Positions 8,361 to 20,755 are shown, counted from the first letter of the stretch. The stretch is DNA of 52,422 bases from Halanaerobiaceae bacterium ANBcell28 (GCA_037623315.1 JBBJJH010000025.1:1-52422), one strand, 5' to 3'. Notes: generated from the sequence alone by a model not told the origin. A program made the numbers and translations.

Positions 8361-9377
8361 TTGAGTAACTTTAATAAAATAATAAAAAATCTTATCATTG
8401 TATCTCTTATATTTTCTTTCTTTCTAACAGGATGTGAAAATGAAGAAGTAAGTTCAACACCACCTCCGATAACTATAGGAGTTAGCATGGCAACTATGGG
8501 AGAAGAAGTTTTCGAATTTATGAAGGATGCTATGTACGATAGTAAAGAAAGAGATAATGTAAACCTAATATGGTTAGATGCTGATGACGAAAAGGAACAA
8601 CAAAGGCAAGATATAAAAAAACTTATAGATAAAGAAGTAGATATAATTATCATCAATCCAGTTGACTCTAGAGAAGCTAAAGAATTAGTAAAAAAAATAA
8701 ACGAAGCCGACATACCTGTCCTGGCCCTGGATAGATTTATTGAGGAAGCTGATCTAACAGGTTATGTAACTGCAGATAATATAGAAGTAGGTATTATACA
8801 GGCTAGATATTTAATTGATCAAATTGATCAAAGTGGTAAAATTATAATACTTAAAGGAGATAAAGAAAACAATGTAGCCTATGAAATAACACAGGGAAAT
8901 AAAGCTGTGATTAAAAACTATATTAACGTTAGAATTGTTTCTGAAGAATGGCATGAAGATTGGTCTGGAGAACTTGCGGAAGAGACAGTAAGAAAAGCCT
9001 TAGAAAGACATCCTGATATTAAAGGAATTCTAGCCAATAATAGCTCAATGGCTATGGGAGCTGTAAAAGTATTGAAAGAAAATGATTTAATAGATGATAT
9101 AGTTACCGTAGGGGCTGATGCTGCTGAAGAAGCTGTAATCGCAATAGCTAAAGGAGAGCACAATGCTGAAATTGACAAAATGCCATATTTACAAGGTTTA
9201 TCTGCCTTTAAGGCAGCTACTATAATTGCTAGAAAAGATCGCTGGCATCATGAAATGAGAATAGAAAGTGGAGAATATAACATTCCCGTAAAAATAACTC
9301 CTGTACAACTTATAAATGAAGATAACATAATACTAATGAGACATAGATATCCAGAAATAATGGATCATCTAGAGTAA
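8361..9377 (+). CDS. sugar-binding-type lipoprotein (periplasmic-binding protein type 1), copy 1
   Basis: The 338-residue protein starts at TTG, with GGAAGTG as ribosome-binding site. It has a lipoprotein signal peptide ending LTGC (Cys25). The mature part is a type 1 periplasmic-binding fold of the ribose/galactose-binding family: TIGVSMATM opens the first strand, DIIIINPVDSREAKELV is the usual N-domain strand and helix, then IPVLALDRF and GILANNSSMAMGAVKVL in the C-domain. Such proteins bind sugars and hand them to an ABC transporter or a chemoreceptor. No permease or ATPase gene is adjacent; a close paralogue follows and gerA is divergent. Its ligand is unknown. Confidence 0.85.
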   Translation: MSNFNKIIKNLIIVSLIFSFFLTGCENEEVSSTPPPITIGVSMATMGEEVFEFMKDAMYDSKERDNVNLIWLDADDEKEQQRQDIKKLIDKEVDIIIINPVDSREAKELVKKINEADIPVLALDRFIEEADLTGYVTADNIEVGIIQARYLIDQIDQSGKIIILKGDKENNVAYEITQGNKAVIKNYINVRIVSEEWHEDWSGELAEETVRKALERHPDIKGILANNSSMAMGAVKVLKENDLIDDIVTVGADAAEEAVIAIAKGEHNAEIDKMPYLQGLSAFKAATIIARKDRWHHEMRIESGEYNIPVKITPVQLINEDNIILMRHRYPEIMDHLE

Positions 9378-9424
9378 ATATTAAAAGAGTAATCTAAGAT
9401 TAAAGAACATTATATAGGATAAGC

Positions 9425-9444
9425 ACTGCTAATTTTATAGCAGT
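9425..9444 (+). other. short hairpin before lipoprotein copy 2
   Basis: ACTGCTA and TAGCAGT pair perfectly around a six-base loop. The hairpin lies about 30 bases before the TTG start of the second lipoprotein gene. It is not followed by a run of T, so it is not a standard terminator. A role in mRNA processing or in setting the ratio of the two products is possible. Confidence 0.4.
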
Positions 9445-9476
9445 TAGCTCTCGGAATAAAATAGGAGTGTTAATAA

Positions 9477-10502
9477 TTGAGCAATAAGATAATTTCTTTT
9501 AAAGTTAAAAATATAATCTTTCTTCATCTTATATTACTTTTCTTTCTAATAGGATGTGAAAATGAGGAAACAACAAATCCACTCCCTCCTCCAATAACTA
9601 TAGGAGTTAGCATGGCAACTATGGATGTAGAAATATTCGAATATATGAAAGATGCTATGTATGATAATAAAGAAAGAGATAATGTAAATCTAATCTGGTT
9701 AGATGCTAATGAAGAATTTGAACAACAAAAGCAGGATATTCAAAAACTTATTCAAGAAGAAGTAGACATCATTATTATTAATCCTGTTGAATCTAGAGAA
9801 GTAGGAGAATTAGTAAAAATAATAAATGATGCGAAGATACCTGTTATAGCATTAAATAGATTTATCGAGGAAGCTGATCTAACAGGATATATAAACGCAG
9901 ATAATATAGAAGTAGGTATTTTACAGGCAAGATACTTAGTAGATCAAATAGATAAAAGTGGTAAAGTTATAATCCTCAAAGGAGATAAAAGAAATAATGT
10001 AGCCTATGAAATAACACAAGGGAATAAAGCTGTATTAAAAAACTATATTAATATAAGAATAGTTTCTGAAGAGTGGCATGAAGAATGGTCTGATGAACTA
10101 GCAGAAGAAACTGTAAGAAAAGCTTTAGAAAGACATCCTGACATTAAAGGAATTCTAGCTAATAATAGTCCTATGGCCTTGGCAGCAGTAGAAGTTTTAA
10201 AAGAAAAAGGCTTAATAAATGATGTAATTACAGTTGGAGGTGATGCTACTGAAGATGCTATTATTGCTATAGCTAAAGGAGAACACAATGCTGAAATCGA
10301 CAAAATGCCCTACTTACAAGGTCTATCTGCCTTTAAAGCAGCTACTATAATTGCTAGAAAAGATCGTTGGCATCATGAAATGAGAATAGAAAGTGGAGAA
10401 TACAGCATTCCTGTAAAAATAACTCCTGTACAGCTCATAAATGAAGATAATATCATACTAATGAAAAATAGATACCCGGAAATAATGGAGCATCTAGACT
10501 AA
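9477..10502 (+). CDS. sugar-binding-type lipoprotein (periplasmic-binding protein type 1), copy 2
   Basis: A 341-residue paralogue of the gene just upstream, clearly a tandem duplicate: same TTG start type, a signal peptide ending LIGC (Cys27), the same PPPITIGVSMATM opening and an almost identical C-terminal third (NAEIDKMPYLQGLSAFKAAT onward). Differences cluster in the signal peptide and in surface helices. The ribosome-binding site is AGGAGTG. The pair ends at a strong terminator, so no transporter genes are co-transcribed. The fold implies sugar binding; whether the two copies differ in ligand cannot be judged. Confidence 0.85.
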   Translation: MSNKIISFKVKNIIFLHLILLFFLIGCENEETTNPLPPPITIGVSMATMDVEIFEYMKDAMYDNKERDNVNLIWLDANEEFEQQKQDIQKLIQEEVDIIIINPVESREVGELVKIINDAKIPVIALNRFIEEADLTGYINADNIEVGILQARYLVDQIDKSGKVIILKGDKRNNVAYEITQGNKAVLKNYINIRIVSEEWHEEWSDELAEETVRKALERHPDIKGILANNSPMALAAVEVLKEKGLINDVITVGGDATEDAIIAIAKGEHNAEIDKMPYLQGLSAFKAATIIARKDRWHHEMRIESGEYSIPVKITPVQLINEDNIILMKNRYPEIMEHLD

Positions 10503-10532
10503 AAGCAGTATCTTGTAAGGAATTAAAAATGG

Positions 10533-10565
10533 AAAAGCTTAGCCTTTTAAGAAAGCTAAGCTTTT
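10533..10565. terminator. bidirectional terminator between lipoprotein copy 2 and gyrA
   Basis: AAAAGCTTAGC (10533-10543) pairs perfectly over 11 bases with GCTAAGCTTTT (10555-10565). T-rich sequence follows on both strands, so it can end both the rightward lipoprotein transcript and the leftward gyrA transcript. Confidence 0.85.
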
Positions 10566-10611
10566 ATATTAGCAATTTATAATATACTTTCCCAGTCTCA
10601 ATTATATATTA

Positions 10612-13284
10612 CTATTCTTTATCTATATTATCATCTTCTAAATTACCACTATCTAAATTATCATCTTCAATATTCTCAGCAAAATTATCTCCTGGAATAT
10701 CTGTTAGATCTTCACCTATTTCTTGATCAGCAATATCTTCAGCAAGTGTATCAATGCCTTCATTATCTTCACTTTCAACACTGTCAACACTTTTTTCTAT
10801 TTCTTCTATTTCTTCAAGATTTTTTTCAGTATTTCCTTCATCTTGCTCTTCTTCATCTTCATCTATAGTAATTTTAGCAAGGGCAACTACTCTATCCCCT
10901 TCTTCTATTCTGATAACTCGAACACCCTGAGTATTTCTACCAGTCTGAGAAATTTGCTCAACTTTAGTCCTAATTATAATACCATCACCAGTTATTATAA
11001 TTAATTCCTGCTCAGAATCAACCACTTTAATACCCGCTATATTACCGTTCTTTTCAGTAATATTAGCTGTAATCAATCCCTTTCCTCCTCTAGTTTGTAA
11101 TCTATAATCTTTTAAAGGAGTTCTCTTACCATAGCCATTTTCAGTAATAACTAATAAATCATCACCTTCACTATCAGTTCCCATACCAACAACGTAATCA
11201 TCATCATCTAGATTTATTCCCTTAACTCCAATAGAAACCCTGCCAGTTGTCCTAACATCATCTTCTTTAAAGTGAATTGCCTTACCCTTATGAGTAGCAA
11301 TAATTATACTTTCATCATCTTCTGTACACTTAACACCAATCAATTCATCACCTTCACGAAGATTGATTCCATTTAATCCTGTATAATATGACTCATATTC
11401 AATTAGAGGAGTCTTTTTAACTAAACCATTTTTAGTTGCCATTATTAGATAACGCTGTTCATCAAACTCCCTTATCGGGATAACTGTATTAACCTTTTCG
11501 TCAGCTTCAAGCTCAAGAAGATTAATAATATTCGTCCCCCTTGCCTGACGACCGGCTTCAGGAATTTCAAAAACCTTTAAGCGATATACTTTACCCTTAT
11601 TAGTAAAGAATAAGAAATGATGATGTGTAGAAGTAATAAAAATATCCTCAACAAAATCTTCATCCTTAGTATTTAAGCCAATTATACCCTTTCCACCCCG
11701 TCGTTGACTACGATAAGTGTCAAGATGCATCCTCTTAATATAACCTTGATGGGTTAAAGTAATAACCATTTGCTCTTCAGCAATCAAGTCTTCTATTTCC
11801 AGATCAACAGCCTTATCTCGTATATCAGTTCTGCGCTCATCCTTATATTTTTCTTTAAGTTCAGTGATTTCATCTTTTATTATTCCTAATAATTTAGATT
11901 CATCTTCTAAAATTGATTTTAAGTAAGCTATTGTTTTTAATAAGTCCTGATATTCAGCTTCAATTTTATCTCTTTCCAGACCTGTTAAACGCTGTAACCT
12001 CATTCTTAAAATAGCATCAGCCTGTTTTTCACTTAAAGTATAATTACTCATTAAATTATCTCTTGCAGTATCAACATCAGGAGCATTTTTAATCATTTCA
12101 ACTATTTCATCAATATTGTTTAAAGCAATTTTATAACCTTCAAGTATATGTGCCCTGGCTTCTGCCTTATTAAGATCGTATTGAGTCCTTCTAGTAACAA
12201 CATCTTTCTGATGTTCAATATAGTGATTCAATATTTCCTTCAAGTTTAGTACTTTAGGCATACCATCAACTAAGGCCAACATAATAACACTAAAAGTACT
12301 TTGTAATCTAGTGTACTTGAATAGTTGATTTAAAACAACCTCTGGAACTTCACCCTTTTTAAGCTCGATCATTATTCTCATACCATTTCTATCAGACTCA
12401 TCACGAAGATCACTAATACCTGTGATTTTATCATCTCTAACTAGTTCAGCTATTTTTTCAATAAGTTTAGCTTTATTAACCTGATAAGGTATTTCATCAA
12501 CAATAATCCGAGACTTACCAGTATCACTCTCTTCAATCCTGGTTCTAGCTCTAACAGTTAATTTACTACGACCTGTTTTATAAGCCTTATAAATACTATT
12601 TCTTCCCATTATCAAAGCACCTGTAGGGAAATCTGGTCCCGTAATAATTTTCATCAAATCAACAATCTCTAAATCAGGATTGTCTATTAAAGCTGTTACA
12701 GCATCTACCACTTCACTAAGATTATGTGGTGGGATACTAGTAGCCATACCAACGGCAATACCTGATGTCCCATTTAATAATAAACTTGGTAATTTTGAAG
12801 GTAGTACTACAGGTTCCTTTAAAGATTCATCAAAGTTTGGTCTAAAATCTACAGTATCTTTATTTATATTACTTAATAATTCTGTAGTTATTTTAGACAT
12901 TTTAGCTTCAGTATAACGCATAGCAGCTGCAGAATCACCATCAATAGAACCAAAGTTACCATGTCCATCTACCAATGGATATCTATAAGAAAAATCCTGG
13001 GACATTCTAACCATAGTATCATAAACAGCAGAATCACCATGTGGATGATACTTACCAAGAACCTCTCCAACAATACGAGCGGATTTTTTATGAGATTTAC
13101 TAGGACTCATGCCTAATTCATGCATAGAATACAATATTCTTCTATGTACAGGCTTTAAACCATCTCTAACATCAGGAAGTGCTCTACTTACAATTACACT
13201 CATAGCATAATCAAGATATGCCCCTCGCATCTCTTTATCTATATCAACTTTACGTACTCTATTAATGGTCAAATCATTCTCCAT
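10612..13284 (-). CDS. gyrA: DNA gyrase subunit A
   Basis: The protein has 890 residues. It carries the winged-helix breakage domain with the catalytic tyrosine in [13 protein letters not shown], and a six-bladed C-terminal domain with the GyrA box QRRGGKG (a QTRGGKG repeat follows), which separates it from ParC. With GyrB it introduces negative supercoils using ATP. The ATG at 13284 is chosen: the GTG codons upstream lie in or next to the GAGGAG ribosome-binding site. Unusually, about 83 residues after the last blade are very acidic (38 Asp/Glu, 3 Lys). It follows gyrB by about 90 bases and ends at a shared terminator. Confidence 0.95.
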   Translation of the reverse strand: MENDLTINRVRKVDIDKEMRGAYLDYAMSVIVSRALPDVRDGLKPVHRRILYSMHELGMSPSKSHKKSARIVGEVLGKYHPHGDSAVYDTMVRMSQDFSYRYPLVDGHGNFGSIDGDSAAAMRYTEAKMSKITTELLSNINKDTVDFRPNFDESLKEPVVLPSKLPSLLLNGTSGIAVGMATSIPPHNLSEVVDAVTALIDNPDLEIVDLMKIITGPDFPTGALIMGRNSIYKAYKTGRSKLTVRARTRIEESDTGKSRIIVDEIPYQVNKAKLIEKIAELVRDDKITGISDLRDESDRNGMRIMIELKKGEVPEVVLNQLFKYTRLQSTFSVIMLALVDGMPKVLNLKEILNHYIEHQKDVVTRRTQYDLNKAEARAHILEGYKIALNNIDEIVEMIKNAPDVDTARDNLMSNYTLSEKQADAILRMRLQRLTGLERDKIEAEYQDLLKTIAYLKSILEDESKLLGIIKDEITELKEKYKDERRTDIRDKAVDLEIEDLIAEEQMVITLTHQGYIKRMHLDTYRSQRRGGKGIIGLNTKDEDFVEDIFITSTHHHFLFFTNKGKVYRLKVFEIPEAGRQARGTNIINLLELEADEKVNTVIPIREFDEQRYLIMATKNGLVKKTPLIEYESYYTGLNGINLREGDELIGVKCTEDDESIIIATHKGKAIHFKEDDVRTTGRVSIGVKGINLDDDDYVVGMGTDSEGDDLLVITENGYGKRTPLKDYRLQTRGGKGLITANITEKNGNIAGIKVVDSEQELIIITGDGIIIRTKVEQISQTGRNTQGVRVIRIEEGDRVVALAKITIDEDEEEQDEGNTEKNLEEIEEIEKSVDSVESEDNEGIDTLAEDIADQEIGEDLTDIPGDNFAENIEDDNLDSGNLEDDNIDKE

Positions 13285-13375
13285 CACAAACCAACTCCTC
13301 ACTCTTTTAGAAAATAGAACTTAGAACTTATAAATATTCCTATTATATCTAATTTCTCAGCTCTTAGTCCTCTTA

Positions 13376-15584
<2,209 letters not shown>

Positions 15585-15590
15585 TAATTC

Positions 15591-16703
15591 TCAACTCCTC
15601 AAATTAATATTTCCCTCATTAACCTCAAAGATTTTATAATTACAATTCGCTAATTTGCCTATAATATTAATATCAGTTGCTGTAATAAAAGTTTGAATCT
15701 TATCTGCAATAAGATCTATAAGCATATTCCTTCGAGAGCTATCTAATTCAGAAAAAACATCATCCAGTAAAAGAACTGGGTATTCACCAGTTTCAGATTT
15801 CATAAACTCTAGTTCAGCAAGTTTTAAAGCTAAAGCAGCCGTACGTTGTTGTCCTTGAGATCCATATTTTCTTAAATCTATTTTATTTACTTTTAATATC
15901 AAATCATCCCTATGTGGGCCATATAGAGTATATCCACGTCGAATCTCTCTATCTCTATTATTTGCTAAATCCTTCCTAAATATAAGTGGGATTTCTTCTT
16001 TATCTAATTTTAAAGAAAAGCTGGATTCATATTCTAAGATTAAATTCTCACTACCATTAGTAATTCTTCTATGATTAAGACGAGCCAATATCTGTAATTT
16101 ATCAATAACCTCTAAACGTTTTTTTATAATTTTACTACCGATTTCAACCAACTTGTCATCCCAAACCTCTAGGATATCATAATTCTTACTTCTTTTTTCC
16201 CTAAGTGTTTTCAAAAAATTATTTCTCTGTTTTAAAACACGTCGATAATTATGTAAAAGATGATAATAATAAGAACTAACCTGTGAAACTTCAGTATTTA
16301 TAAAATCCCTGCGATTAGAAGGTCCGCCCTTTACTAAATATAAATCCTCTGGAGAAAACAAAACAACATTTAAATTGCCAATCCACTCTGCTATTTTTTC
16401 TATAGGATTATTATTTATTTCAATTTTTTTATTAGAACCTTCAAGTTTTAAAGCTAATTTAAGAGAATAATCTTTTTTTATTAATAATAATTGTATTAGA
16501 GCTTTATCTTTATCCCAATTAATCAAATCCTTATCAGTATTGCTGCGATGGGAAGAAGCTGTAGCCATTAGATAAATAGATTCCAATAAATTTGTTTTTC
16601 CCTGACCATTATTTCCCAGCATAATATTAAGATTAGGGCTAAATTCAAGAAAAGCATTCTCTATATTTCTGTAATTAATAAGATTTATTTTCTCTAAATA
16701 CAT
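15591..16703 (-). CDS. recF: DNA replication and repair protein RecF
   Basis: A 370-residue SMC-like ATPase. Walker A is GNNGQGKTNLLESI (about residues 30-43), the ABC-type signature region lies at YGSQGQQRTAALALKLAE, and Walker B is PVLLLDDVFSELD. RecF binds single- to double-strand DNA junctions and helps load RecA at gaps. Its ATG directly follows the yaaA stop codon. The position between yaaA and remB is as expected. Confidence 0.95.
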   Translation of the reverse strand: MYLEKINLINYRNIENAFLEFSPNLNIMLGNNGQGKTNLLESIYLMATASSHRSNTDKDLINWDKDKALIQLLLIKKDYSLKLALKLEGSNKKIEINNNPIEKIAEWIGNLNVVLFSPEDLYLVKGGPSNRRDFINTEVSQVSSYYYHLLHNYRRVLKQRNNFLKTLREKRSKNYDILEVWDDKLVEIGSKIIKKRLEVIDKLQILARLNHRRITNGSENLILEYESSFSLKLDKEEIPLIFRKDLANNRDREIRRGYTLYGPHRDDLILKVNKIDLRKYGSQGQQRTAALALKLAELEFMKSETGEYPVLLLDDVFSELDSSRRNMLIDLIADKIQTFITATDINIIGKLANCNYKIFEVNEGNINLRS

Positions 16704-16922
16704 TTATGCCTCTGTCACCTGATACTTATTATTATCACCTTTTACTTCTACTATATCTCCTGGAGTTAATTTACGAGAACGTCGTGTATCTATTTCTCCA
16801 TTCACAGATACATTAGCTGATTGAATTAGTTCTTTAGCTTCTCCTCCACTTGCTACTAAATTAGCCCACTTTAAGAACTGGTCAAGCTGTATTTTTTTTG
16901 TTTTAATTTTTATATTTTCCAT
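16704..16922 (-). CDS. yaaA: S4-domain RNA-binding protein YaaA (RlbA)
   Basis: The 72-residue protein is essentially one S4 domain: LDQFLKWANLVASGGEAKEL followed by VNGEIDTRRSRKLTPGDIVE. The protein between DnaN and RecF in Bacillus is of this type and is linked to ribosome assembly. Its stop codon directly adjoins the recF start. Confidence 0.9.
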   Translation of the reverse strand: MENIKIKTKKIQLDQFLKWANLVASGGEAKELIQSANVSVNGEIDTRRSRKLTPGDIVEVKGDNNKYQVTEA

Positions 16923-17014
16923 TGTATCACTCTTTCCAATCTATGACTTTTTAGTAATAAATTTTTTATCTTAAACTTTCGTTCATTTATACAATATCAT
17001 AGCTTCTACTCTAT

Positions 17015-18130
17015 TTAGGCCCCTGGTCTTACTGGCATAATCAGATAAATAAAATTACTCTCATTATCCTTTCGAATAGTTAAAGGATTTAATGGGCCAA
17101 TCATTTCCATGTGGATAATCTCTTCATCCAATACTTTCAAGACATCAATTAAGTATGAAGCATCAATATCAATATTTTGCTCTGGACCATTTAATTCAAC
17201 TTCAATAAATTCTTCTGCATTTCCATACTCAGAACTATTTGATTTAATGAGCATTTTATCTTGATTAATATTTAAAGATATTACATTTGAATCCAAACGA
17301 GCAATCAAAGATACCCTCTTAACTGCATTTAAAAAATCAACTCGATCTATTTTTAATGAAGAATTAAACTCTGTCGGTAAAACTTGCTTGTAATTAGGGA
17401 ATTTTCCTTCAATTAACCTGGATATAAATATTATATTATTAAAAGTAAAGCGTACATAACTATCATTTAGCAATAACTCTATATTATTATCTTCATCAGT
17501 TTCAAGTAATTGATAAAGTTCATTTAAAGTGCTTCCTGGTAAAATAACACTTAGATTTTCATTTATTTCCTGATCATTTTTCATATTGCTAAAGGCTAAT
17601 CTATAGGTATTAGTGGCAACTAAGTTTATATCTTCATCATCTAAAATAAAAAGAGCTCCAGTTAAAGCAGGTTGGGTTTGATCGTTTGATGTGGAAAACT
17701 TAACCTCGTTTATCATTCTATGAAACTTATTAGCTTTTACATTTACTTTTAAAGCATTATCAACTTCAGGTAATTGAGGAAATTCTTCAGCATCATAAGC
17801 TTTTAAGACAAACTTTGAATTAAGACATTCAATATTAACCATGTAATTATCCTTATTTACAGTTAAAGATACTTCACCTGATGGTAGTTCCCTAATAATA
17901 TTAGTTAATTCATTAGCAGGTATAACAATTACACCTTCTTCTTTAACATTAGCATTTGTCCAATACTCTATACCTATTTCTAAATTATTAGCAATAAGTT
18001 TTAAGCCTTTCTCTTTATTTGCTTCTAAATAGATTCCTTTAAGTATAGGAAGTGTGTTTTTTGAAGAAACAGCCTTTTGAACTATTTGAATTCCTTGATA
18101 GAATTCTTTTTGATTAATAATTAAGTCCAT
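17015..18130 (-). CDS. dnaN: DNA polymerase III sliding clamp (beta subunit)
   Basis: The 371-residue protein has the three-domain sliding-clamp plan, starting MDLIINQKEFYQGIQIVQKA and ending FIYLIMPVRPGA, the usual clamp C-terminus. As a ring-shaped dimer it holds the polymerase on DNA. The start at 18130 is preferred over an upstream in-frame codon because GGAGGGT lies about nine bases before it. The gap to dnaA holds origin elements. Confidence 0.96.
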   Translation of the reverse strand: MDLIINQKEFYQGIQIVQKAVSSKNTLPILKGIYLEANKEKGLKLIANNLEIGIEYWTNANVKEEGVIVIPANELTNIIRELPSGEVSLTVNKDNYMVNIECLNSKFVLKAYDAEEFPQLPEVDNALKVNVKANKFHRMINEVKFSTSNDQTQPALTGALFILDDEDINLVATNTYRLAFSNMKNDQEINENLSVILPGSTLNELYQLLETDEDNNIELLLNDSYVRFTFNNIIFISRLIEGKFPNYKQVLPTEFNSSLKIDRVDFLNAVKRVSLIARLDSNVISLNINQDKMLIKSNSSEYGNAEEFIEVELNGPEQNIDIDASYLIDVLKVLDEEIIHMEMIGPLNPLTIRKDNESNFIYLIMPVRPGA

Positions 18131-18164
18131 AAAAATTACCCTCCAATTGATGATATTTAAATTT

Positions 18165-18338
18165 TTATCCACAGAAATTTAAATTTAAAACTCTTTTAAA
18201 ATCATAATATATTTATTTATTTAAACTAACAGTAGTAGTAGTAGGGCTTGTAGATATGTTGAAAACTGGCTTGCTTCTTGAAATAACAAGGAATTGCCTG
18301 TGTGCAATTTGTTTAAATCTATTCGAAACTTATCCACA
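18165..18338. other. oriC: origin of replication segment between dnaA and dnaN
   Basis: Two perfect DnaA boxes TTATCCACA occur at 18165-18173 and 18330-18338. Between them is a very AT-rich block (about 18174-18229), then a TAG-repeat and a degenerate box (TGTTGAAAA, 18257-18265). To the right, up to 18433, more AT-rich sequence precedes the dnaA stop codon. The arrangement matches the downstream half (incC type) of a bipartite Firmicute origin, where DNA unwinding starts. Confidence 0.85.
18230..18244 (+). other. candidate DnaA-trio
   Basis: CAG followed by four TAG triplets forms a run of five (C/T)AG triplets. DnaA-trios are repeated 5'-TAG-3'-type triplets on which DnaA assembles onto single strand next to the unwinding element. 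Here the run lies between the AT-rich block on its left and GGGC plus a DnaA box on its right, the orientation expected. The nearest perfect box is about 85 bases away; only the degenerate box is close. Confidence 0.55.
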
Positions 18339-18433
18339 AGTTAACACAAAAAAAAATTTATAAAAATTGTTCACATTTCATAAACAATTAATTAACAACT
18401 TATAAATAGGATATTAACAGCTAATTTTTATAC

Positions 18434-19801
18434 TTAAAAGTTCTTAATTTTATCTGTTAATTTATCAATTGTTGCATTAAAATCTACTTCCTCCTTACAT
18501 TTTTGTTCTATCTTATTATGGGCATGAATAACTGTAGTATGATCTCTACCACCGAATTCATCTCCTATTTGAGGTAAAGATAAATCTGTAAGTTCCCGTG
18601 AAAGATACATGGCAATTTGTCTAGGAAAGGCTATATTTTGTGTCCTTTTCTTCGATTTCATGTCTTCTAGTTTTAAATTATAATAATCTACAATAACCTT
18701 TTGAATTAAGTTTACATCTATTTTCTTTGACTTATTATTATTTTTTGATAAAAGATCTTTTAAAGCTTCTTGAGCCAGGTCAACATCAATTTCTCTTTCA
18801 ACTAATGATGCATAAGCAATTACCTTGGTTAAAGCTCCTTCAAGTTCTCTAATATTAGATTGAATTTTATTTGCTATATAAATAATAACTTCATTTAAAA
18901 CTTCAAGGTTTTCTAAATCGGCTTTCTTTCTTAATATAGCTATCCTAGTTTCAAAATCAGGTTTTTGCATATCTGTTATTAATCCCCATTCAAAACGGGA
19001 TCGTAATCTATCTTCAAGAGTAGGTATTTCTTTAGGAGGTCTATCACTTGAAATAATTAATTGTCTATTTGATTCATGTAAAGCATTAAAAGTGTGAAAA
19101 AATTCTTCCTGTGTTCGTTCTTTTCCCGCTAAAAATTGAATATCATCTACTAACAATATATCTATATTTCTATACTTTTCCCTAAATTCTATAGTACTAT
19201 CATCTTTAATAGCATTAATTAGCTCATTAGTAAAAGTTTCAGAAGAAACATACATAACTGTACTATCAGGTGTGTGATCCAATATAAAGTGAGCAATAGC
19301 TTGCATTAAATGGGTTTTACCAAGCCCAACATCACCATATATAAATAAAGGGTTATAGGCTTTAGCAGGCGCTTCAGCAACAGCTAAAGAAGCAGCGTGG
19401 GCAAAACGGTTACTATTTCCTACTACAAATGTATCAAAAGTATATTTAGGATTCAAATTATTAAACTTTTGTCTTTTGGGGACGACTTGGGTTTCAATTT
19501 TTTCAACTTTCTCTACCTTATTTTTTAATTCATTTAATTCCTTACTTGTTAAAAAAGTAGGATTCCAATTGTTATTAGTTAATTTAAAAATAATTTCAGC
19601 TATTAGATCCAGATATCTATTTTCTAACCAATCTTTAATAAAATCATTAGGAACCTCTATAAGTAAGTTGTTCTTATCATCGAGTTTTACAGGTTTTGCT
19701 TCAGAAAACCAGGTATTAAAACTCGGATTACTTAAATTTTCCTTAATTTTGTTTAAAGTTTCTTGCCAAATATGATTTAATTCTTCATTTGAAAAAGACA
19801 T
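18434..19801 (-). CDS. dnaA: chromosomal replication initiator DnaA
   Basis: The 455-residue protein has the four DnaA domains: an N-terminal DnaB/DnaD-contact domain ([20 protein letters not shown]), a linker, the AAA+ domain with Walker [10 protein letters not shown] and Walker [10 protein letters not shown], and the DNA-binding domain with the signature [17 protein letters not shown]. It binds the boxes on both sides of its own gene and opens the origin. The ATG at 19801 is chosen because AGGAGG lies upstream; in-frame sequence further 5' has no such site and runs into a DnaA box. Autoregulation through the upstream boxes is likely. Confidence 0.97.
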   Translation of the reverse strand: MSFSNEELNHIWQETLNKIKENLSNPSFNTWFSEAKPVKLDDKNNLLIEVPNDFIKDWLENRYLDLIAEIIFKLTNNNWNPTFLTSKELNELKNKVEKVEKIETQVVPKRQKFNNLNPKYTFDTFVVGNSNRFAHAASLAVAEAPAKAYNPLFIYGDVGLGKTHLMQAIAHFILDHTPDSTVMYVSSETFTNELINAIKDDSTIEFREKYRNIDILLVDDIQFLAGKERTQEEFFHTFNALHESNRQLIISSDRPPKEIPTLEDRLRSRFEWGLITDMQKPDFETRIAILRKKADLENLEVLNEVIIYIANKIQSNIRELEGALTKVIAYASLVEREIDVDLAQEALKDLLSKNNNKSKKIDVNLIQKVIVDYYNLKLEDMKSKKRTQNIAFPRQIAMYLSRELTDLSLPQIGDEFGGRDHTTVIHAHNKIEQKCKEEVDFNATIDKLTDKIKNF

Positions 19802-19871
19802 TAAAGTAAACCTCCTAATATTCCTGTAAGATCTTAATATAAATATTGTAAAACATTTAAGTTGTTTAAAG

Positions 19872-20254
19872 TTATCAACAGAATTGTGGATTAAAAAGTA
19901 CTTTATCCACAAGAATATCTTAATAATTAATTACATATATATAAATAAAAATAAAGGATTTAATAAAAACAAGTAAAAAGAATGTGGATAATACTATGAG
20001 TTATCCACAAAATGTGAACAAAGCATAATCTTTATCAACAATATGTGGATAAAAACAGGTGTTTTGTGGATAAGTCCAATTTAAATTATATAATAAATGC
20101 TTTTATTTAGGCATCTTTAATGCGTTTGACTTATTCATTCTTTGTGGATAAGTATAATTAAGAGGCTAAAAAGTTTAAAATTATAATATTAAAATGAAAA
20201 AATACACATATAGATATAATTATATAATAACAGATTATTTTTATATTATCAACA
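19872..20254. other. oriC: DnaA-box cluster upstream of dnaA (second origin segment)
   Basis: Six perfect TTATCCACA boxes occur: 19903-19911 and 20001-20009 on the plus strand, and 19983-19991, 20044-20052, 20065-20073 and 20143-20151 on the minus strand. Variant boxes TTATCAACA lie at 19872-19880, 20032-20040 and 20246-20254, and TAATCCACA (minus) at 19885-19893. The cluster fills the space between dnaA and rnpA and is the upstream half of a bipartite origin. No protein gene is seen in the gap 19802-20416; in particular rpmH is not here. Confidence 0.9.
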
Positions 20255-20279
20255 AAATGATTATATATTTAATTCTTTC

Positions 20280-20308
20280 TTGACTAGTATAGAGAAATAA
20301 CATATAAT
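20280..20308 (+). promoter_or_regulatory. promoter of the rnpA operon
   Basis: TTGACT (20280-20285) and TATAAT (20303-20308) are separated by 17 bases. The site lies about 110 bases before rnpA and just outside the DnaA-box cluster. Confidence 0.75.
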
Positions 20309-20416
20309 AAAATTTGTAATTATCTAAAATACATTAAATTAGTTTTTTTTGCTAAAAATAAGGGAAGTAGAAAGATATGATATAGATTTACTTAGTCTAG
20401 GAGGTAATCATTATTT

Positions 20417-20755
20417 GTGGATAGTTTAAAAAAGAATAGTGAATTCAGAAGAGTTTATACTAGAGGAAAGTCTATTGCTACGAGAAATCTAGTATTATAT
20501 TTTTTCCCTAATAAGACCAATAGCAGTAAATTAGGTCTCTCAATTAGCAAAAAAATTGGAAATGCTGTTACTAGAAATAAGCTTAGAAGACGCATAAAAG
20601 AGATAGTTAGATTAAAAAAAAATATAAAAAATGGTTATGACTTTATATTCATTGCCAGGAAACCCATTGTTAGGCTAGAATATAGTGATATAGAAAAGGA
20701 TGTTAATAATCTAATAAAGCGAGCAGGATTAGAAATTAAGGGTGAAAAAAAATGA
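20417..20755 (+). CDS. rnpA: ribonuclease P protein component
   Basis: The 112-residue basic protein has the RnpA opening ([16 protein letters not shown]) and the RNR-type motif [17 protein letters not shown], which contacts the RNase P RNA. It helps the ribozyme mature tRNA 5' ends. Start is GTG with AGGAGGT upstream. The stop overlaps the yidD start by four bases. It is first in the operon, whereas in most Firmicutes rpmH precedes it. Confidence 0.95.
   Translation: MDSLKKNSEFRRVYTRGKSIATRNLVLYFFPNKTNSSKLGLSISKKIGNAVTRNKLRRRIKEIVRLKKNIKNGYDFIFIARKPIVRLEYSDIEKDVNNLIKRAGLEIKGEKK

Noticed and set aside
8321-8713. Open frame of 130 codons opposite the first lipoprotein gene
   Set aside because: Shadow of a clear type 1 binding protein; low-complexity Ser/Ile-rich translation.
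13285-13302. Six-codon N-terminal extension of GyrA
   Set aside because: The upstream GTG is part of the GAGGAG ribosome-binding site; GyrA proteins normally begin near the later ATG.
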